A stretch of 5,988 nt of DNA, from NCBI GenBank assembly GCA_007129635.1, contig SKVE01000788.1:1-5988 (forward strand), given 5' to 3'. Below, one piece after another: positions 1 to 5,988 of the stretch. Each line of letters begins with the position of its first letter. The first letter of the stretch is position 1. The notes under the pieces were generated by a model. That model was given only the letters and a program-made list of their open reading frames with translations, was not told the origin of the DNA and ran no database searches. This stretch comes from Planctomycetaceae bacterium. GTDB lineage: Bacteria > Planctomycetota > Planctomycetia > Pirellulales > Pirellulaceae. The position numbers and the translations under genes are program-made.

Positions 1-1
1 A

Positions 2-898
2 ATGACGTCCGATCCCAGGATCGGGCGTTTCGTGGCATCGTTTCCCCAGCAGTGGCTGCAACTGCACCGCGTCGGCATGTTCCCGCCCGATCCCGGACTT
101 TATCCAGACTACGACAAGTGGCTGGAAAAGAGCATGGTGCTCGAAACCCAGGCCTACTTCGCCGAGGTCTTCGAAAGGAACCTGCCGCTGCGCGAGTTCC
201 TCATGTCCGACTGGACGATGATCAACCCGCGATTGGCCAGCTTTTATCAGCTCCCACAACTCAACCGTTCCGGCTTTCACAAAGTCACGTTGCGTCCGGA
301 GGACCACCGCGGTGGGCTGCTGACGCAAGCGGCGATTTTGTCACTTACCTCGGACGGAACACGGCATCGCCCGGTACATCGGGGCGTATGGGTGTCGGAA
401 GCGATCTTCGGACGCACACCCCCTCCCCCGCCACCGAACGTCGAGCCGCTTGAGCCGACGCCAGACGACAAACCGAAGGCGACGATTCGCGATCAGCTTC
501 AAGCTCACGCCACGCACACCACGTGCGCCTCGTGTCACGCCAGGATCGACCCGCTCGGCTTCGCGTTCGAAAACTACGATGCCATTGGCGGCTGGCGGAT
601 TCGCGAGCGAGTCCAAGGCGGGATCGGGGATGATCCGGCGGTGGATGCCAGCGGGACACTACCCAACGGCAAGACATTTCAAGGGCCCGACGAGTTTAAA
701 GGTCTGCTGGTCGAGGACATCGACCGGTTCGCCGAAGCATTCATCGAGCAACTGGCCACGTATGCGCTGCGGCGCGTGATCACCGTCGACGACAAACCGG
801 CAATCAAGGCGATCGCCGCCAAGAGCAAGCTGGATGACTATCGCCTGCGTACGATCCTTGAAAACCTGGTCCTGTCAGACCTTTTCCAGAAACGATAG
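2..898 (+). CDS. C-terminal part of a planctomycete DUF1592/DUF1588/DUF1585 haem-binding protein (5' truncated by the window)
   Basis: This is the 3' part of a large exported cytochrome-like protein, and 298 residues are visible. The methionine at base 2 is probably internal: the opening [10 protein letters not shown] and the following QQWLQL match the end of DUF1592, so the N-terminal cytochrome, DUF1587 and DUF1595 regions should lie upstream. DUF1588 covers about residues 55-165, with [36 protein letters not shown] and the proline run before NVEPLEP. A haem c motif CASCH follows at residues 175-179, then the family signature [20 protein letters not shown]1585 covers about 225-297 ([17 protein letters not shown], the end LVLSDLFQK). 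The C-terminus is complete and typical. The stop codon overlaps the Shine-Dalgarno of the next gene, suggesting cotranscription. The family is thought to work in extracytoplasmic electron transfer, but its substrate is unknown. Family assignment is strong; function is not established. Confidence 0.93.
   Translation: MTSDPRIGRFVASFPQQWLQLHRVGMFPPDPGLYPDYDKWLEKSMVLETQAYFAEVFERNLPLREFLMSDWTMINPRLASFYQLPQLNRSGFHKVTLRPEDHRGGLLTQAAILSLTSDGTRHRPVHRGVWVSEAIFGRTPPPPPPNVEPLEPTPDDKPKATIRDQLQAHATHTTCASCHARIDPLGFAFENYDAIGGWRIRERVQGGIGDDPAVDASGTLPNGKTFQGPDEFKGLLVEDIDRFAEAFIEQLATYALRRVITVDDKPAIKAIAAKSKLDDYRLRTILENLVLSDLFQKR
524..538 (+). other. Haem c attachment motif CASCH in the DUF1588-type protein
   Basis: These bases encode C-A-S-C-H at residues 175-179 of the visible fragment. 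In c-type cytochromes the two cysteines bind haem covalently and the histidine is the proximal iron ligand. The flanking [11 protein letters not shown] is the usual context in this planctomycete family. The distal ligand cannot be identified from the sequence. Confidence 0.85.
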
Positions 899-901
899 AG
901 G
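898..901 (+). promoter_or_regulatory. Shine-Dalgarno GAGG for protein A, overlapping the upstream stop codon
   Basis: The bases run TAGAGGACACTGTG, so GAGG begins on the last base of the upstream TAG and lies five bases before the GTG at 907. This supports GTG as the real start and suggests translational coupling between the cytochrome gene and protein A. The next in-frame ATG, at 958, would remove the twin-arginine motif. Confidence 0.65.
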
Positions 902-906
902 ACACT

Positions 907-2070
907 GTGGACGACAAGCAACCGTCACACGGCATCGATCGCCGCACAGCCTTGGGCATGTTGGCGACTGTGGCTGCCGGTGGTGTGATTTCGTCCGACG
1001 CATTTGCTCAGGCGGCGGAAAACGATGAAATGTTGCAGGCTGGCAAGTTCCCCACAGAGCCTGGACACTACCTCGCGGGCGAATTGGTCACGGTCGATGC
1101 GATCAACCGCCGTGGCGGTCTGCGGCTCGATGGAGATTTCAACGACGACCGATACGACAAGGCTCAGCCACACGAATTCGCCATGCTTCCCTACGGCATG
1201 ACATACTACCATGGTGCTCCGGCGGAGATCCGCGACATTCCGCTTGGCTCTCATTTGCACGGCTCGTTCTACTTGCCTCCCGAGGGAGAAGAGAACACGA
1301 TTCCACCAACGCAAGGTCCGCCGCAATATGGTTCGAAATACAATCACGCCGTTCTGCTGGAAGACGACTTCAGCTTCTTCCAGCGGCGTGGCTGGGTATG
1401 GCGCGTGGTCGAGTTCGACCGCGGCAAAGGCCGATTGAACGTCGTCGCCAATGGGGGCGCGGAAGGCCTTGAATTTGAAAAGAAACACAGCTTTTGGATC
1501 GATAATGCGACTCGCGTCTGGAAGGGTCGCGAGTTGCTGGATTGGGAGGCGATTGCGGCGGAGCAGGTCGTCCTGGTCAATCTCACCTGTTCCCCGGAGT
1601 GGCGCAATCGGGAATTCCACGTGTGCGACGTCTGGATCGACGATGAGAGCCGTGCCGTTGCCACTGAGCGGCAGCGGCGAGCCCACATCCGCTTCCAGAA
1701 ACATCGCTGGCTGGCCGGGTGGGTCGATCAGGTCGAACACCTCGGAGGCAGTCACGGGATCGTCACGATAACACTGTTTGGCGGAATGGATCCGTCGCTG
1801 TACGATGAAATGAAGCGAAAGCGAGCCTATGGCATCGGCGTTGCGACCGCAGAGCCGACGCTGCGCACGTATTGGCAGGATCACGATCACAAATACGGCT
1901 CGATTGTTGAGTTGAGGGAGTTGGACAATCCACCGTTGGGGAGCAGCGGGATTCAGATCCACTGGAAAACCAGTGAACTGCTAGATGGCTTCCGCCCGGG
2001 GCGAATCTTGCGCGTGCGCTGCCACGACTGGCCAAATGTAAAGCTGCCTCCGGAAGAACGATTGCGGTAA
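907..2070 (+). CDS. Protein A: Tat-exported protein of unrecognised family, paralogue of protein B
   Basis: I do not recognise this 387-residue protein as a named family. It starts at GTG with a good ribosome binding site. The N-terminus has a twin-arginine leader: IDRRTALGML at residues 10-19, a small hydrophobic stretch to about 29, and likely cleavage near AFA or AQA at 34-36. The mature part looks beta-rich and seems to hold three similar modules at about 59-125, 164-245 and 268-375. Each has a short opening strand pair (GELVTVDA, WRVVEFD, GWVDQVEH) and ends in a G/V-rich strand leading to a hydrophobic turn. Blocks shared with protein B include AINRRGG (65-71), LGSHLHG (113-119), LLEDDFSF (150-157), WIDDESR (243-249), PPLGSSG (342-348) and PPEERL (381-386). 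Histidines 89, 102, 116, 118, 147, 260 and 278 are conserved in B. Its three cysteines (228, 240, 372) are not, and no CXXCH is present. It lies between a haem protein gene and a DUF1552 gene, so it is probably an extracytoplasmic partner of one or both. Function is unknown. Confidence 0.88.
   Translation: MDDKQPSHGIDRRTALGMLATVAAGGVISSDAFAQAAENDEMLQAGKFPTEPGHYLAGELVTVDAINRRGGLRLDGDFNDDRYDKAQPHEFAMLPYGMTYYHGAPAEIRDIPLGSHLHGSFYLPPEGEENTIPPTQGPPQYGSKYNHAVLLEDDFSFFQRRGWVWRVVEFDRGKGRLNVVANGGAEGLEFEKKHSFWIDNATRVWKGRELLDWEAIAAEQVVLVNLTCSPEWRNREFHVCDVWIDDESRAVATERQRRAHIRFQKHRWLAGWVDQVEHLGGSHGIVTITLFGGMDPSLYDEMKRKRAYGIGVATAEPTLRTYWQDHDHKYGSIVELRELDNPPLGSSGIQIHWKTSELLDGFRPGRILRVRCHDWPNVKLPPEERLR
1342..1391 (+). 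repeat. Diverged repeat copy 1: most conserved DNA block shared by genes A and B
   Basis: This stretch encodes NHAVLLEDDFSFFQRRG in protein A. It differs from bases 3982-4031 in protein B at only about seven positions, mostly third codon positions or conservative changes. It shows common ancestry of the two genes and does not indicate a mobile repeat. Confidence 0.7.
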
Positions 2071-2125
2071 AACAAAACGAATTCGTATCAGCACCAACTA
2101 AACCATCAAAGAAACGAGGAACATC
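2071..2125 (+). other. Short A+T-richer intergenic gap between protein A and DUF1552
   Basis: This 55-base gap is visibly richer in A and T than the genes on either side. It contains the 10-base palindrome ACGAATTCGT at 2077-2086 and the ribosome binding site of the next gene. I see no convincing -35/-10 pair and no terminator hairpin followed by T residues. It could hold a weak internal promoter, but nothing here proves it. Confidence 0.4.
2116..2120 (+). promoter_or_regulatory. Shine-Dalgarno GAGGA for the DUF1552 gene
   Basis: GAGGA lies five bases before the ATG at 2126 and fixes that start. The context GAGGAACATCATG resembles the GGGGAACCATCATG before protein B, which independently supports the start chosen for B. 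Confidence 0.7.
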
Positions 2126-3478
2126 ATGGTGAACGTGCTCTCGCAAAACTGGCTGCTCGATCGTCGACACGTCTTGAAGGGACTCGGTGTCTCGCTGGCG
2201 CTGCCGCTGCTCGACTGCATGCGTCCGTTGCTCGCCGCCGACAAAGGCGTCCGCCCCAAGCGCAGCGTCTTCATCTACCTGCCCAACGGCGTCAACACGC
2301 ATGAATACCAGATGGCGACGGCAGGCAAAGACTATCAAATGTCCAAGCCCCTGCAGGCACTGGAAAAGCACCGCGACATCATTACGCCGCTGAGTGGCCT
2401 GTATCATCCGCATGGGCTGGGCCACCATCACAATTGCTCGACGATCTGGCTGACCGGCGGAAAGATCGGTCAGTCGGAACGGAATACGATCTCGGTCGAT
2501 CAACTCATGGCGACGGTCACCGCGCCGCAAACGCGATTCGCTTCCATCGAACTGAGCAACCAGGGGCACTCGCTTTCCTATAACGCCGACGGGATTCAAC
2601 TGCCGGCACAGCGAAACCCGAGCGTTGTCTTCCGCGAACTGTTCGAGGAACCGCAGGGTGGCGTGGCGCAGCAGCGGCGCGCACTGCAGCGACGCGGCAG
2701 CATTCTGGATGCGGTCATTGACGAGGCGGCGGCGCTCGATCGCCAATTGGGAACCTCGGACAAAGGTCGGTTGGAGCAATATCTCACGTCGGTCCGCGAG
2801 GTCGAGATCAGGACTCAGCGCGCCGACAAGTGGCTTGAAGTTCCTCGGCCCAAGGTCGAGGACGGCGTGGCAGCGCAGCTCAATCGAGACATTTCTCTGG
2901 AGCGGCTCGGCGAGTACCTGCGAACCATGTACGACATTCTCGTGCTGGCGTTTCAGACCGACGTCACGCGCGTCGCCACCTTCAGCACGGGGAACGAAGG
3001 GACCGGACCCGCCGTGCCCGAGATTGGCGTGAAGCAGGACCGTCATTCGCTGTCGCATCACAATGGCAACCCCAAGTTGCTCGCCGACCTGCTGTCCAGC
3101 GACACGTTCAATCTCCAGCAGTTTGGTTACTTTCTCGACAGGTTGCGTGAGGTAAAGGATGCCGATGGACCGCTGATCGAAACGACGATGGCCCTGTATG
3201 GCAGCGGCATGGCCTACGGCCACAGTCACGGGAACGCCAGCCTGCCGATTATTCTGGCCGGCGGCACCGCGCTGGGGTTCAAGCACGGTCAGCACCTCGA
3301 CTTCAATGTCACCAAGGCGTTCAAGGGGTACGACAAGCATCCTGGCATCTATCACAGCGCCGTCAACAACAGGGCTCATCTCAGCAACCTGCTGCTGACG
3401 ATGGCGCAGAAGATGGATGTGCCGGTCGAGAAGTTTGCCGACAGCAACGGTACGGTGTCCGAGGTGCTCGGATCATGA
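2126..3478 (+). CDS. DUF1552 domain-containing Tat-exported protein
   Basis: This complete 450-residue protein belongs to the DUF1552 family, common in Planctomycetes next to DUF1592-type cytochrome genes. The leader is a clear Tat signal: DRRHVLKGLG at residues 12-21, then a hydrophobic run GVSLALPLLD and the family-typical CMRPLLAA. After it come the first strand RSVFIYLPNGVN (46-57), a histidine-rich stretch HPHGLGHHHNC (94-104), an EQYLTSVREVE helix (217-227), HSLSHHNGN (307-315), and YGSGMAYGHSHGNASLPIILAGG in the region 358-380. These conserved histidines could bind metal, but that is inference. The C-terminal HLSNLLLTMAQKMDVPVEKFADSNG region (418-442) is also typical. Length fits the family, and the start has a good ribosome binding site. 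Its biochemical role is not known. Its position between paralogues A and B suggests a shared job with them. An ATGA overlap at its stop looks like a coupled start, but protein B probably begins further downstream. Confidence 0.94.
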   Translation: MVNVLSQNWLLDRRHVLKGLGVSLALPLLDCMRPLLAADKGVRPKRSVFIYLPNGVNTHEYQMATAGKDYQMSKPLQALEKHRDIITPLSGLYHPHGLGHHHNCSTIWLTGGKIGQSERNTISVDQLMATVTAPQTRFASIELSNQGHSLSYNADGIQLPAQRNPSVVFRELFEEPQGGVAQQRRALQRRGSILDAVIDEAAALDRQLGTSDKGRLEQYLTSVREVEIRTQRADKWLEVPRPKVEDGVAAQLNRDISLERLGEYLRTMYDILVLAFQTDVTRVATFSTGNEGTGPAVPEIGVKQDRHSLSHHNGNPKLLADLLSSDTFNLQQFGYFLDRLREVKDADGPLIETTMALYGSGMAYGHSHGNASLPIILAGGTALGFKHGQHLDFNVTKAFKGYDKHPGIYHSAVNNRAHLSNLLLTMAQKMDVPVEKFADSNGTVSEVLGS

Positions 3479-3555
3479 GCAGTGCCGACATGGTGGGCGC
3501 GTCGCTCGGCAATCCGCCCACAAAAACCGTCTTCGATAACCGGCGGGGAACCATC
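3479..3555 (+). other. Intergenic gap with possible alternative RNA stems before protein B
   Basis: If protein B starts at 3556, this 77-base stretch is non-coding. It holds a perfect 7-base inverted pair, GTGGGCG (3493-3499) with CGCCCAC (3515-3521), with a 15-base loop. CCGCC (3514-3518) can instead pair with GGCGG (3542-3546) beside the ribosome binding site. No T-run follows, so this is not a standard terminator. The pairings may be chance in GC-rich DNA. Confidence 0.3.
3545..3549 (+). promoter_or_regulatory. Shine-Dalgarno-like GGGGA deciding the start of protein B
   Basis: GGGGA lies six bases before the ATG at 3556. No comparably good site precedes the alternative ATG at 3475. Using 3556 places the protein B leader in exact register with protein A, where the twin arginines are residues 12-13 in both proteins. 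Confidence 0.6.
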
Positions 3556-4830
3556 ATGACTCACGACCAACCGGCGCTGGCCATCGATCGCCGCGCGGCC
3601 TTGAGCGTGCTGACGTCGATGGCGGCGGGAATCATGCTGCCCGAGGCGTCTTGGGCAGCGGACGCGGACACGGCATCGCTGTCCCATCACTTTCCGACTC
3701 AGTCCGGGAAATACATCTCGGGCGAATTGGTCTACATCGACGCCATCAACCGCCGAGGTGGCATTCGGCTGGCTGGCGATCAAGGCCGATACTCTACAGG
3801 CCCGCCACATTGGTTTGCTCTGTTGCCTTACGCACCAGTTTGGCACAACGGTGCGCGTGCCGAGCTGCGCGACCTCCCGCTGGGAACGCACGTGCATGGC
3901 TACTTCCTGCCGCCGCCTCCAGGCGAGGAAGCGACGATCCCGCCGCTGCCCGATGACAAGAAGCAGTTTGCGATTGCCGAGAATCACGCGCTGCTGCTGG
4001 AAGACGATTTCAGCTTCTATCAGCGGCGGGGCCAGGCGTGGAAAGTGGCATCACTCGACCTTGTCCAAGAGAAGATTCATCTCGAACCGATCGTCAGCAA
4101 ACCGCTCGGAAAATCCGCGGCCAGCGAGGCCGAAAATCGACCGGCCCTTCCGCCGGGCTCGGGCGAACCGGGGCACCTGGTTGAGGATGGGTTGAACCAG
4201 TCTTACACCTTCGACATCGATCCGCGAACGGAAGTCTGGAGCGGCCGGCAGTTGGTCGATGTCTCCACGGTTCAGCCGGGCATGACGGTCATTTTCAATC
4301 TCGGCTGGTCGCAGGGCTGGGGGCAGGACGAGTTCCGCGTCAGGAGTCTTTGGATCGACGACGAGAGCCGTGACTTCGCGACCGAGCGGCAACGGCAACG
4401 GCACGTGCAATATGAGCGCGAGCGCTGGACGGCCGGTTGGATCGATCACATCGAGCACTACGACTACGGCGGCGGCATCGTCACGCTGACGCTGTTCGGG
4501 GTCGATCAGGAGATCCTCGACGACCTGTGGCACGACCGCGAAGAGCGGATTGCGGTCGCGGTTTCGCACAAGACACGCCGAACCTGGTTTCATCGCGCCG
4601 ATCGGAAGTTCGCCAAGCTGGTCGAATGGAAGAATCTCGACTCGCCGCCGCTCGGCAGCAGCGGGGTGCAGTTGAAGCTGAAGTTCGTGGAACTGTTGGC
4701 TGGCTATGTGCCCAGCGCCATCGTGCGAGTCAAAGCCGAGCGCTGGAAGTTCGTGACGATGCCGCCCGAAGAACGACTGACTTCAGCCGACGATCTGCAA
4801 CGCAGTAATCGCATGGTGCCTCCTTGGTGA
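3556..4830 (+). CDS. Protein B: Tat-exported protein of unrecognised family, paralogue of protein A
   Basis: From the ATG at 3556 this is a 424-residue protein. The frame is open back to an ATG at 3475 that overlaps the DUF1552 stop as ATGA, which would add 27 residues ahead of the Tat leader. I prefer 3556 because of its ribosome binding site and the match to protein A: MTHDQPALAIDRRAALSVL against MDDKQPSHGIDRRTALGML, no gaps. Likely leader cleavage is after ASWA (34). The rest aligns with A almost end to end, sharing AINRRGG (63-69), LGTHVHG (109-115), LLEDDFSF (147-154), WIDDESR (266-272), PPLGSSG (364-370) and PPEERL (403-408). Differences are a longer, proline- and acid-rich loop in the middle module (about 178-212) and an extra tail after PPEERL (409-424). 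Histidines 85, 97, 112, 114, 144, 283 and 301 match those of A. The protein has no cysteine, so it cannot hold haem c or a disulfide. It is probably an extracytoplasmic partner of the neighbouring haem proteins. Function is unknown. Confidence 0.87.
   Translation: MTHDQPALAIDRRAALSVLTSMAAGIMLPEASWAADADTASLSHHFPTQSGKYISGELVYIDAINRRGGIRLAGDQGRYSTGPPHWFALLPYAPVWHNGARAELRDLPLGTHVHGYFLPPPPGEEATIPPLPDDKKQFAIAENHALLLEDDFSFYQRRGQAWKVASLDLVQEKIHLEPIVSKPLGKSAASEAENRPALPPGSGEPGHLVEDGLNQSYTFDIDPRTEVWSGRQLVDVSTVQPGMTVIFNLGWSQGWGQDEFRVRSLWIDDESRDFATERQRQRHVQYERERWTAGWIDHIEHYDYGGGIVTLTLFGVDQEILDDLWHDREERIAVAVSHKTRRTWFHRADRKFAKLVEWKNLDSPPLGSSGVQLKLKFVELLAGYVPSAIVRVKAERWKFVTMPPEERLTSADDLQRSNRMVPPW
3982..4031 (+). 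repeat. Diverged repeat copy 2: most conserved DNA block shared by genes A and B
   Basis: This is the protein B counterpart of 1342-1391 and encodes NHALLLEDDFSFYQRRG. Another similar block encodes WIDDESR in both genes. Away from such blocks the DNA has diverged considerably, so the duplication is old. Confidence 0.7.
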
Positions 4831-4839
4831 GCACCCCAC

Positions 4840-4843
4840 GAGG
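4840..4843 (+). promoter_or_regulatory. Shine-Dalgarno GAGG for the second cytochrome gene
   Basis: GAGG lies nine bases before the ATG at 4853, inside the 22-base gap after the protein B stop. It supports this start, which also yields a clean signal peptide. The short gap and lack of a terminator suggest cotranscription with protein B. Confidence 0.6.
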
Positions 4844-4852
4844 TATCCGAAA

Positions 4853-5988
4853 ATGAAGCATTGGCTGATCGCGTTCGCAACCGTTTGCCTGTATGCCAAC
4901 CCCCTCGTGGCTGCCGATCTGGACAAAGTGGTCCAGTCGCTGTTCGGGAAGTACTGCCTGCGTTGTCATAATGCGGAGACGCAAGAGGGCCAGTTCCGGC
5001 TCGATACGCTCTCGCGCGACTTCACCGACATGCTGGTCGCCCAGCGGTGGAGCGAGGTGCTGTTCCGGCTGAACTCGGGCGAGATGCCGCCGACGACCGA
5101 ACCGCAACTTTCGGCCGACGAACTGGGGCGACTTTCGGAAGCGATTTCCCAACAAATCGACGCAGGCCGGGCCGCCCGGATGGCTCGTCGTGATCGAGTC
5201 ACGCACAACCGGCTCAGCCGCGATGAGTATTCAAAGACCGTGTATGACCTGCTGGGGGTCCACTACGACGCAACGATGCCCGGTGCTCTCGACGAGGATC
5301 CGCGCTGGCATGGCTTCGACCGGATCGGGGCCGTGCTCACGCTCTCGCCGTCACACATCGAGCGTTACCTCAAGGCCGCCGACACCATCTTGCAGCAGGC
5401 GTTTCCCGAGCAGCAACCCCCTTCCAAGGTCAATCGTCAGACGGCGCCGGCTCCGCAGCGGTGGGTGATCTATCCAAGCTTGCTGCACGGTCATATTCAA
5501 ACGCCCGCGCCCGGCCTGTATCGCATCCGCGTCCAACTGAGCGGTCTGGCATCGTTCAAGGGCCGATTGCCGCGTTTGAGCCTCTGGAACAGCAGCGTCC
5601 GACGCGCGGAGGTCGGCCAGGACGTACTCGCTGCCGAGGACGGGCCGACCGTGATCGAGTTCGAGACGTTTCTGCCTCAAGGCAGATTTCAGTTGATCAA
5701 TGAAGCTCCCGGCAAACTCGACGACGGCCCAACCCCGGCCGCGACGCCGAAGCTGCTCACCCGCGTCCAGGACTATCGCCCCAGTCCGATCGGCTACAAG
5801 CTGTTCCTCGAAGATGGTCGCCCGATCTTTCCGCTGCTGCTGGTGGACTGGTACGAGTGCGAAGGCCCGATCGTGCCGGAAGCGGACATGAAGAAGCGGG
5901 AGGGATTTTTCCCGGAAAGGTTGAACACGCACTCGCCGCAGGATGCGCAGGCATCAGAGAAGCTGCAGTTGGACGCACGCGAGAGTCT
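4853..5988 (+). CDS. N-terminal part of a planctomycete PSCyt1/DUF1587 cytochrome-type protein (3' truncated by the window)
   Basis: An open frame runs from the ATG at 4853 off the window end, giving 378 residues with no stop. The N-terminus is a Sec-type signal peptide (MKHWLIAFATVCLYANPLVAA, likely cleaved near residue 21) without twin arginines. A small planctomycete cytochrome c domain follows at about 25-105, with CLRCH at 35-39 and GEMPP at 76-80, whose Met78 is a plausible distal haem ligand. DUF1587 covers about 116-182, seen in HNRLSRDEYSKTVYDLLGV, GFDRIG and LTLSPSHIERYLKAADTI. Residues about 200-340 look like a beta-sandwich insert (WVIYPSLL, GLYRIRVQLSG, TVIEFETFLPQGRFQLI), as in some members that carry a binding domain here. 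DUF1595, DUF1592, DUF1588 and DUF1585 are expected beyond the window. It is probably an extracytoplasmic haem electron carrier of the same family as the fragment ending at 898. Substrate unknown. Confidence 0.93.
   Translation, partial: MKHWLIAFATVCLYANPLVAADLDKVVQSLFGKYCLRCHNAETQEGQFRLDTLSRDFTDMLVAQRWSEVLFRLNSGEMPPTTEPQLSADELGRLSEAISQQIDAGRAARMARRDRVTHNRLSRDEYSKTVYDLLGVHYDATMPGALDEDPRWHGFDRIGAVLTLSPSHIERYLKAADTILQQAFPEQQPPSKVNRQTAPAPQRWVIYPSLLHGHIQTPAPGLYRIRVQLSGLASFKGRLPRLSLWNSSVRRAEVGQDVLAAEDGPTVIEFETFLPQGRFQLINEAPGKLDDGPTPAATPKLLTRVQDYRPSPIGYKLFLEDGRPIFPLLLVDWYECEGPIVPEADMKKREGFFPERLNTHSPQDAQASEKLQLDARES
4955..4969 (+). other. Haem c attachment motif CLRCH in the PSCyt1-like domain
   Basis: These bases encode C-L-R-C-H at residues 35-39 of the second cytochrome, preceded by tyrosine and followed by asparagine as is usual for PSCyt1 domains. 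The Met in the downstream GEMPP is the likely second iron ligand. Confidence 0.88.

Noticed and set aside
2..4. ATG at the left edge as the true start of the first gene
   Set aside because: The encoded MTSDPR continues into the conserved end of DUF1592, where family members have a long N-terminal region, so this is an internal methionine.
410..450. Proline run near residues 139-145 of the first gene as an odd low-complexity insertion
   Set aside because: A proline run followed by NV is a usual feature of the DUF1588 region in this family.
958..960. ATG at 958 as the start of protein A
   Set aside because: It would delete the twin-arginine motif that is conserved in register in protein B, while GTG 907 has a good Shine-Dalgarno.
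925..1962. A 345-codon open frame on the minus strand opposite protein A
   Set aside because: It lies wholly inside protein A, whose sequence is conserved in paralogue B. It has no sensible ribosome binding site or family motif and is a shadow frame.
2077..2086. Palindrome ACGAATTCGT as an operator
   Set aside because: It is only ten bases, occurs once in the window and does not extend further. Such a palindrome is common by chance.
1763..3379. A 538-codon open frame on the minus strand opposite protein A and the DUF1552 gene
   Set aside because: It is antisense to two well-supported genes, crosses their intergenic gap, shows no recognisable domain and has an arginine/glutamine-rich composition typical of a shadow frame in GC-rich coding DNA.

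Overview
The window looks like a piece of a Planctomycetes (Planctomycetota) chromosome. It is moderately GC-rich, and its genes belong to the DUF1587/DUF1592/DUF1588/DUF1585 haem-protein family and the DUF1552 family, both strongly expanded in that phylum. Finer taxonomy cannot be read from the sequence.

All five genes lie on the plus strand and are closely spaced, as in one operon. From left to right: (1) the 3' part of a large DUF1592/DUF1588/DUF1585 protein with one CXXCH haem c motif (to 898); (2) protein A, a Tat-exported protein of unrecognised family (907-2070, 8-base gap); (3) a Tat-exported DUF1552 protein (2126-3478, 55-base gap); (4) protein B, a diverged paralogue of A (3556-4830, 77-base gap); (5) the 5' part of a second large cytochrome-type protein, with a signal peptide, a PSCyt1-like CXXCH domain and DUF1587 (4853 to the window end, 22-base gap). 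The order is therefore cytochrome 1 - A - DUF1552 - B - cytochrome 2, so two cytochrome/partner pairs flank a central DUF1552 gene.

Every product whose N-terminus is visible carries an export signal. A, B and the DUF1552 protein have twin-arginine leaders. The cytochrome has a plain Sec-type leader, as expected for a c-type apocytochrome that receives haem after export. The simplest reading, which is inference, is a set of extracytoplasmic proteins that act together, with the haem proteins carrying electrons and A, B and DUF1552 acting as folded partners of unknown activity. The substrate is not evident.

The least explained part is the A/B family. The two proteins align almost end to end, share seven histidines (five in the N-terminal third, including an HxH), lack haem motifs, and seem to be built from three similar beta-rich modules. 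No RNA genes, CRISPR arrays, insertion sequences, clear promoters or terminators were seen. No gene-free stretch exceeds 77 bases.
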